Shown here piece after piece: positions 60,991 to 64,000 of a stretch of 64,000 nt of DNA. The notes below the pieces were generated by a model. The model saw nothing but the letters and a program-made list of their open reading frames with translations. It did no database searches and had not been told where the DNA came from. Position 1 is the first letter of the stretch, and the number at the start of each line of letters is the position of its first letter. Source of the DNA: Dimorphilus gyrociliatus (lineage: Eukaryota > Annelida > Polychaeta > Dinophilidae); the NCBI GenBank assembly GCA_904063045.1, contig CAJFCJ010000001.1:3169501-3233500 (forward strand). The letters run 5' to 3'. Position numbers and translations under genes: made by a program.

Positions 60991-61581
60991 GTCTGTCTGT
61001 CTCTATTTTTTTTATCATTATTGCTTCCCTCCCACTCTTTCATTGGCTCTCTTAATCTCTCTACCTCTCTTTTCTTTTTACTTTCTAATTTTTTCTCTTT
61101 CTATTTGTCTCTCACTCTCGTTCAATTTTCTCTCTATTCTTCTCATTTGTGTAAATGTATTTTCTACATATACATTTAATTAAAAATTTAAATGTATTGA
61201 TATTTTGTAGATAAAGATATTTAGTTGTCCAATTAAACGTGGTTTTAATAATTAGTACAGAGATTTTAATAACGACTGATAATTAGTGAAAAATAGTTTT
61301 ACGGTCTTTTGTTATAAAGATAAAGAAATAACAACGTCTGGTAAACTAATAAGACTGAAATGTATTCTACAATATAATGAATAATAGATTTATTCAGAGT
61401 ATGATATATATATATATATATAAATATATGGAATTTATATATATCTTATATATATATTTTTTATAGATTACTTCTTTTGTCCTTTGAAATTTATTTTGTA
61501 GAACCTTATAGCTGAAAATCAAAGTAATTAGAGAAGGGAATTGACTTCTTATTTCATAGGATTATATGCAAAATCAAAGGT

Positions 61582-62110
61582 TTAGTTCGCGTTTTCATAA
61601 GCAGAAATGAACTCTTTCCAGTCAGAAATACTAGCCCACCAAATATAGATTTTCCAATAACGGACTTTATCAAGTTCGGCATGACAAACTGGATAGATTC
61701 CAAGTGTTTCCTTGTCGAAAATAGTTAAACAAAATACATTAAATGAGTTCTGAGAGATTGTAGAAGAGTAAAAGAGTTTGCTCAACTTTGCTTGGTGTAC
61801 AAAACTGGAAAATATGTAAGATTGAATATAAATGTAATGAGTGAAGAGGTACAGTTAAAGGGGTTGAAACAATCTAAAAGAACCAAATTAGTGAGGTAAC
61901 CTTGATAGATTAAACTGTCAACCAAGTCTCGCGGTGCATCTGGTATGCAATCCTGGTGTCGGCGAATCGTAAGCCTCGTTTGTAAACATAATATTGACGA
62001 AATGTATTTTTAACGTCAAATTCTGCGACTGTTAAAAAGTCGATGTTGTGTGAACGAAAATGATAGAAAAAATATTGTCTTTGAGTTATAAAGGAAGGAA
62101 TTAGAAGCAT
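61582..62110 (-). CDS. unidentified two-exon gene candidate
   Basis: Not recognised. The second exon, 61804-61582, starts after a good acceptor (TTACATATTTTCCAG). It is open for 74 codons to TAA with a balanced composition (…CLTIFDKETLGIYPVCHAEL, DKVRYWKIYIWWASISDWKE). The first, 62110-61923, is open from an ATG and would join through the donor ACTTG|GTTGAC in phase 2, giving YKRGLRFADTRIAYQMHRET before the junction. All three frames of the first exon are partly open, and TTTTTAACAG at about 62032 could be an acceptor, so its frame and start are doubtful. Poly(A)-like AATAAA lies at 61495-61490. It is GC-richer than its surroundings. Confidence 0.4.
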
Positions 62111-62257
62111 TTTATCCGTTTAAGTACTTTAACGAATGCACTGCGTTAAGGGGAGAGAATATTCTATTTATAAAGTGAGCTCTATAGTATATTTGACCTC
62201 AAAGTCTAGCAACTCATTCTTCCGCTGCCAAACATTGATAATCATTGGGTGATCTCT

Positions 62258-62272
62258 GCTAATCCGATTAGC
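62258..62272. promoter_or_regulatory. palindromic paired-class homeodomain (P3) site
   Basis: GCTAATC-C-GATTAGC contains TAATCCGATTA, a perfect match to the P3 consensus TAATYNRATTA, with TAATCC half-sites preferred by K50 homeodomains such as Otx. It lies about 0.8 kb upstream of the receptor exon. Confidence 0.45.
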
Positions 62273-63126
62273 ACCCTTCAATATAGTATTGTTTGTAAAG
62301 GATTAAGCTTATTAGCGTTGGATAGCATATTTTCTACCAGCGTTTGATGGTCTAAATGGGTTGCTGAGTAAAGAATGTAATTTTTATGAAAGAGACTTTA
62401 TTGTGTAACGTTTGGCGTAAAAGAAAACTCTTAAAGAGCTTCATAAATCAGAAAATCCCCAACAACTTTATCCTTTTATCTTCGCAAAAAAAAACTGTCT
62501 CTTCAACGAAAGATAATTACCTGTCTTTTCTTATCTTGATTAATTTCGTTAATTTCTTTAGAATTCATGACTATCAACACGTTAAAATATCATGAATCTT
62601 TGTAAAGAATGTAACATAAATTACTAAAAGACAATTGACATTTTTCCTGAAATGAACAGTTTAAGTAATTAAATTGAAAGCCTGATGTCAACATTATTTT
62701 TTTATTATTAATACTTAAAGTATGTTTTTTTTTCATGTAAAATAGGATAAAAGTAACATTTTTATATAATATTATAGGTTTTAGAACATAAATATAGTCA
62801 TATATTTACTGCATATATACACTTTACAGTATATATTTCATTTTTCTTAGATATCTAATAGACTGCACGTTATAAGCAATATGATACATACACACACATA
62901 CACGCGTATATATGAACATTCTTAGTGCATATACAGCAAATATATATATACAGTATATAAGTATTTCAAGTATATCATGTACAACATATATATATATTCG
63001 TGCAATGAACAAGGCAATTACGCTTCATCAGCATTTTTTTCTACTCATTCACAACTCCAGTAATAAATTATTCCTCCTAGGTGTCGCTACCTTCAACCAA
63101 CCAACACTTGGCTCAAAACTATACGA

Positions 63127-63400
63127 ATGATAACATTAAACAATTGCATCGTTCTGGATTGGCAAAACGATAGTAATTCAACCATTGATGCTTACGAAGA
63201 TTCTCCTCCTACTTATCCAGCGTCGCTTTTATGCTTATTTTTAATTTCCGGCGTTATTGGAAATGTCTTAGTATGCCTGGCCGTTATCCGGGAAAAGAAG
63301 TTACATAACGTCACCAATTACTTCCTCATGTCCTTAGCAGTGGCGGATTTATTGGTCTCTTTATTAGTAATGCCAATAGCCATCGTTACAGTTATAAAAG
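63127..63400 (+). CDS. 5-HT2-like serotonin receptor, first coding exon (partial gene)
   Basis: N-terminal 91 residues of a class A biogenic-amine GPCR, which would signal through Gq if a true 5-HT2 receptor. The N-terminus has glycosylation sites at Asn14 and Asn17. TM1 spans about residues 32-54 with GN (N46). The first loop reads [14 protein letters not shown]2 holds [15 protein letters not shown] with Asp74. EKKL[18 protein letters not shown] followed by VMPIA is closest to 5-HT2 receptors. The exon starts after the acceptor TTCCTCCTAG (63081) and ends at donor AAAG|GTAAAG in phase 1. The frame upstream of the ATG is open back to the acceptor, so the N-terminus could be longer. The rest of the gene lies beyond 64000. 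Confidence 0.88.
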
Positions 63401-64000
63401 GTAAAGAAAGTCATATTTTCACTACTTAATAAACTCAAGATGAAGTCTAGATAAAATAAATGTATGCTATAAATAAATATAAAAGTAAAACTACAGGCCG
63501 TAAAGTACTTCAAGATGTAAATATTCGTTACTTTCTTGAACAGGCTACTAATGAAGAAAAGCGTAAAAAGTATTATATTGTAACCTTGAAATGAATATTT
63601 TTTTTACCAACACTACGTTTATTAGCAGCAGCCTTCAGACTCTTAATTAAATCATATTCGCTATTCAATACTGTAAATGTAACTAGCTGCAATTCGCTGG
63701 ATATAAAAGTCATTTAAAAGCTAATTTTTTACTTAAATTTCTAACAAAAACAAAAATTATAAGAAGCTAAAAAAGAAACGAAACTTGAAATCAAAGTATA
63801 CTCAAGTTTAAACTGATTAACTTAATAACTTCATATCAGATTTACAGAATAATAATAAAGATACTAAATGAATCTCTCAAAACTCTGTTCTCGTTTTAGG
63901 ATCAACTAAAATAGGTTTACAAGATAAATATTCATTAAATTAACAATAACAACGAAATCCAGAATAAGATGAAGAAAACAACAGTAGAAGTAAAATTTGC
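63401..64000 (+). other. first coding intron of the 5-HT2-like receptor
   Basis: Begins GTAAAG; no TM3-containing exon is seen before the window ends. AT-rich, nothing else supported. Confidence 0.7.

Larger units (their letters stand above)
53991..61581. other. gene-poor interval
   Basis: AT-rich with GATA, TG and CT microsatellites. A perfect 12-bp palindrome CCTGGTACCAGG lies at 56389-56400. A small exon-like segment is at 58587-58644. Another acceptor/donor-bounded segment near 59685-59724 is too short to assess. Confidence 0.5.

Noticed and set aside
1-64000. CRISPR arrays, bacterial operons, intact transposons or viral genes
   Set aside because: No regular spacer arrays, ribosome-binding sites, transposase or reverse-transcriptase motifs or long terminal repeats were seen; splice structure shows animal nuclear DNA.

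Overview
This is a strongly AT-rich, microsatellite-laden stretch of animal nuclear DNA with spliced genes and long introns. The window points to a protostome, most likely a lophotrochozoan. The muscleblind gene has the two-zinc-finger, KRLAVDKSG-type layout I associate with protostomes. The neuropeptide precursor carries pedal-peptide/orcokinin-like repeats. Almost all real coding sequence sits in short exons flanked by GT...AG sites. Most longer open frames are translated TA, CT, GA or GAA microsatellites. I assembled the genes by matching splice phase and family motifs by eye; no alignment or search was run.

Layout. (1) 1-20.1 kb: a muscleblind (MBNL) gene on the minus strand, with six constitutive coding exons from 17349 down to 4878, a probable 75-nt cassette exon at 6725-6651, and a GC-richer promoter and 5'UTR exon near 19.88-20.1 kb. 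(2) 20.1-30.2 kb: a gap with no gene I can support, holding a cluster of CRE half-sites near 28.2-28.35 kb. (3) 30.2-35.1 kb: a plus-strand secreted neuropeptide precursor with a 5'UTR exon donor at 30323, a signal-peptide exon at 32097-32163 and a peptide-repeat exon at 33597-33942, plus two possible alternative 3' exons. (4) 36237-37460, minus: a secreted alpha-carbonic anhydrase in six coding exons, open throughout except for one in-frame TGA. (5) 37.5-44.6 kb: mostly repeats, with a CpG-rich island at 43.35-43.6 kb. (6) 44678-53635, minus: a complete acetylcholinesterase gene, from signal-peptide exon and large catalytic exon to a C-terminal exon and a separate tetramerisation (T-peptide) exon. 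(7) 54-61.5 kb: repeats and a possible upstream exon. (8) 61.58-62.11 kb, minus: an unidentified two-exon gene candidate. (9) 63081-63400, plus: the first coding exon (N-terminus to TM2) of a 5-HT2-like serotonin receptor that continues past the window.

The genes do not form an operon or pathway. Several (acetylcholinesterase, 5-HT2-like receptor, neuropeptide) would act in neural signalling, but I see no evidence of shared control. The most unusual points are the TGA in the otherwise intact carbonic anhydrase, the new-looking neuropeptide precursor, the muscleblind cassette exon behind a pyrimidine tract full of YGCY motifs, and the acetylcholinesterase tail exon, which keeps the tetramerisation pattern but lacks the usual C-terminal cysteine.
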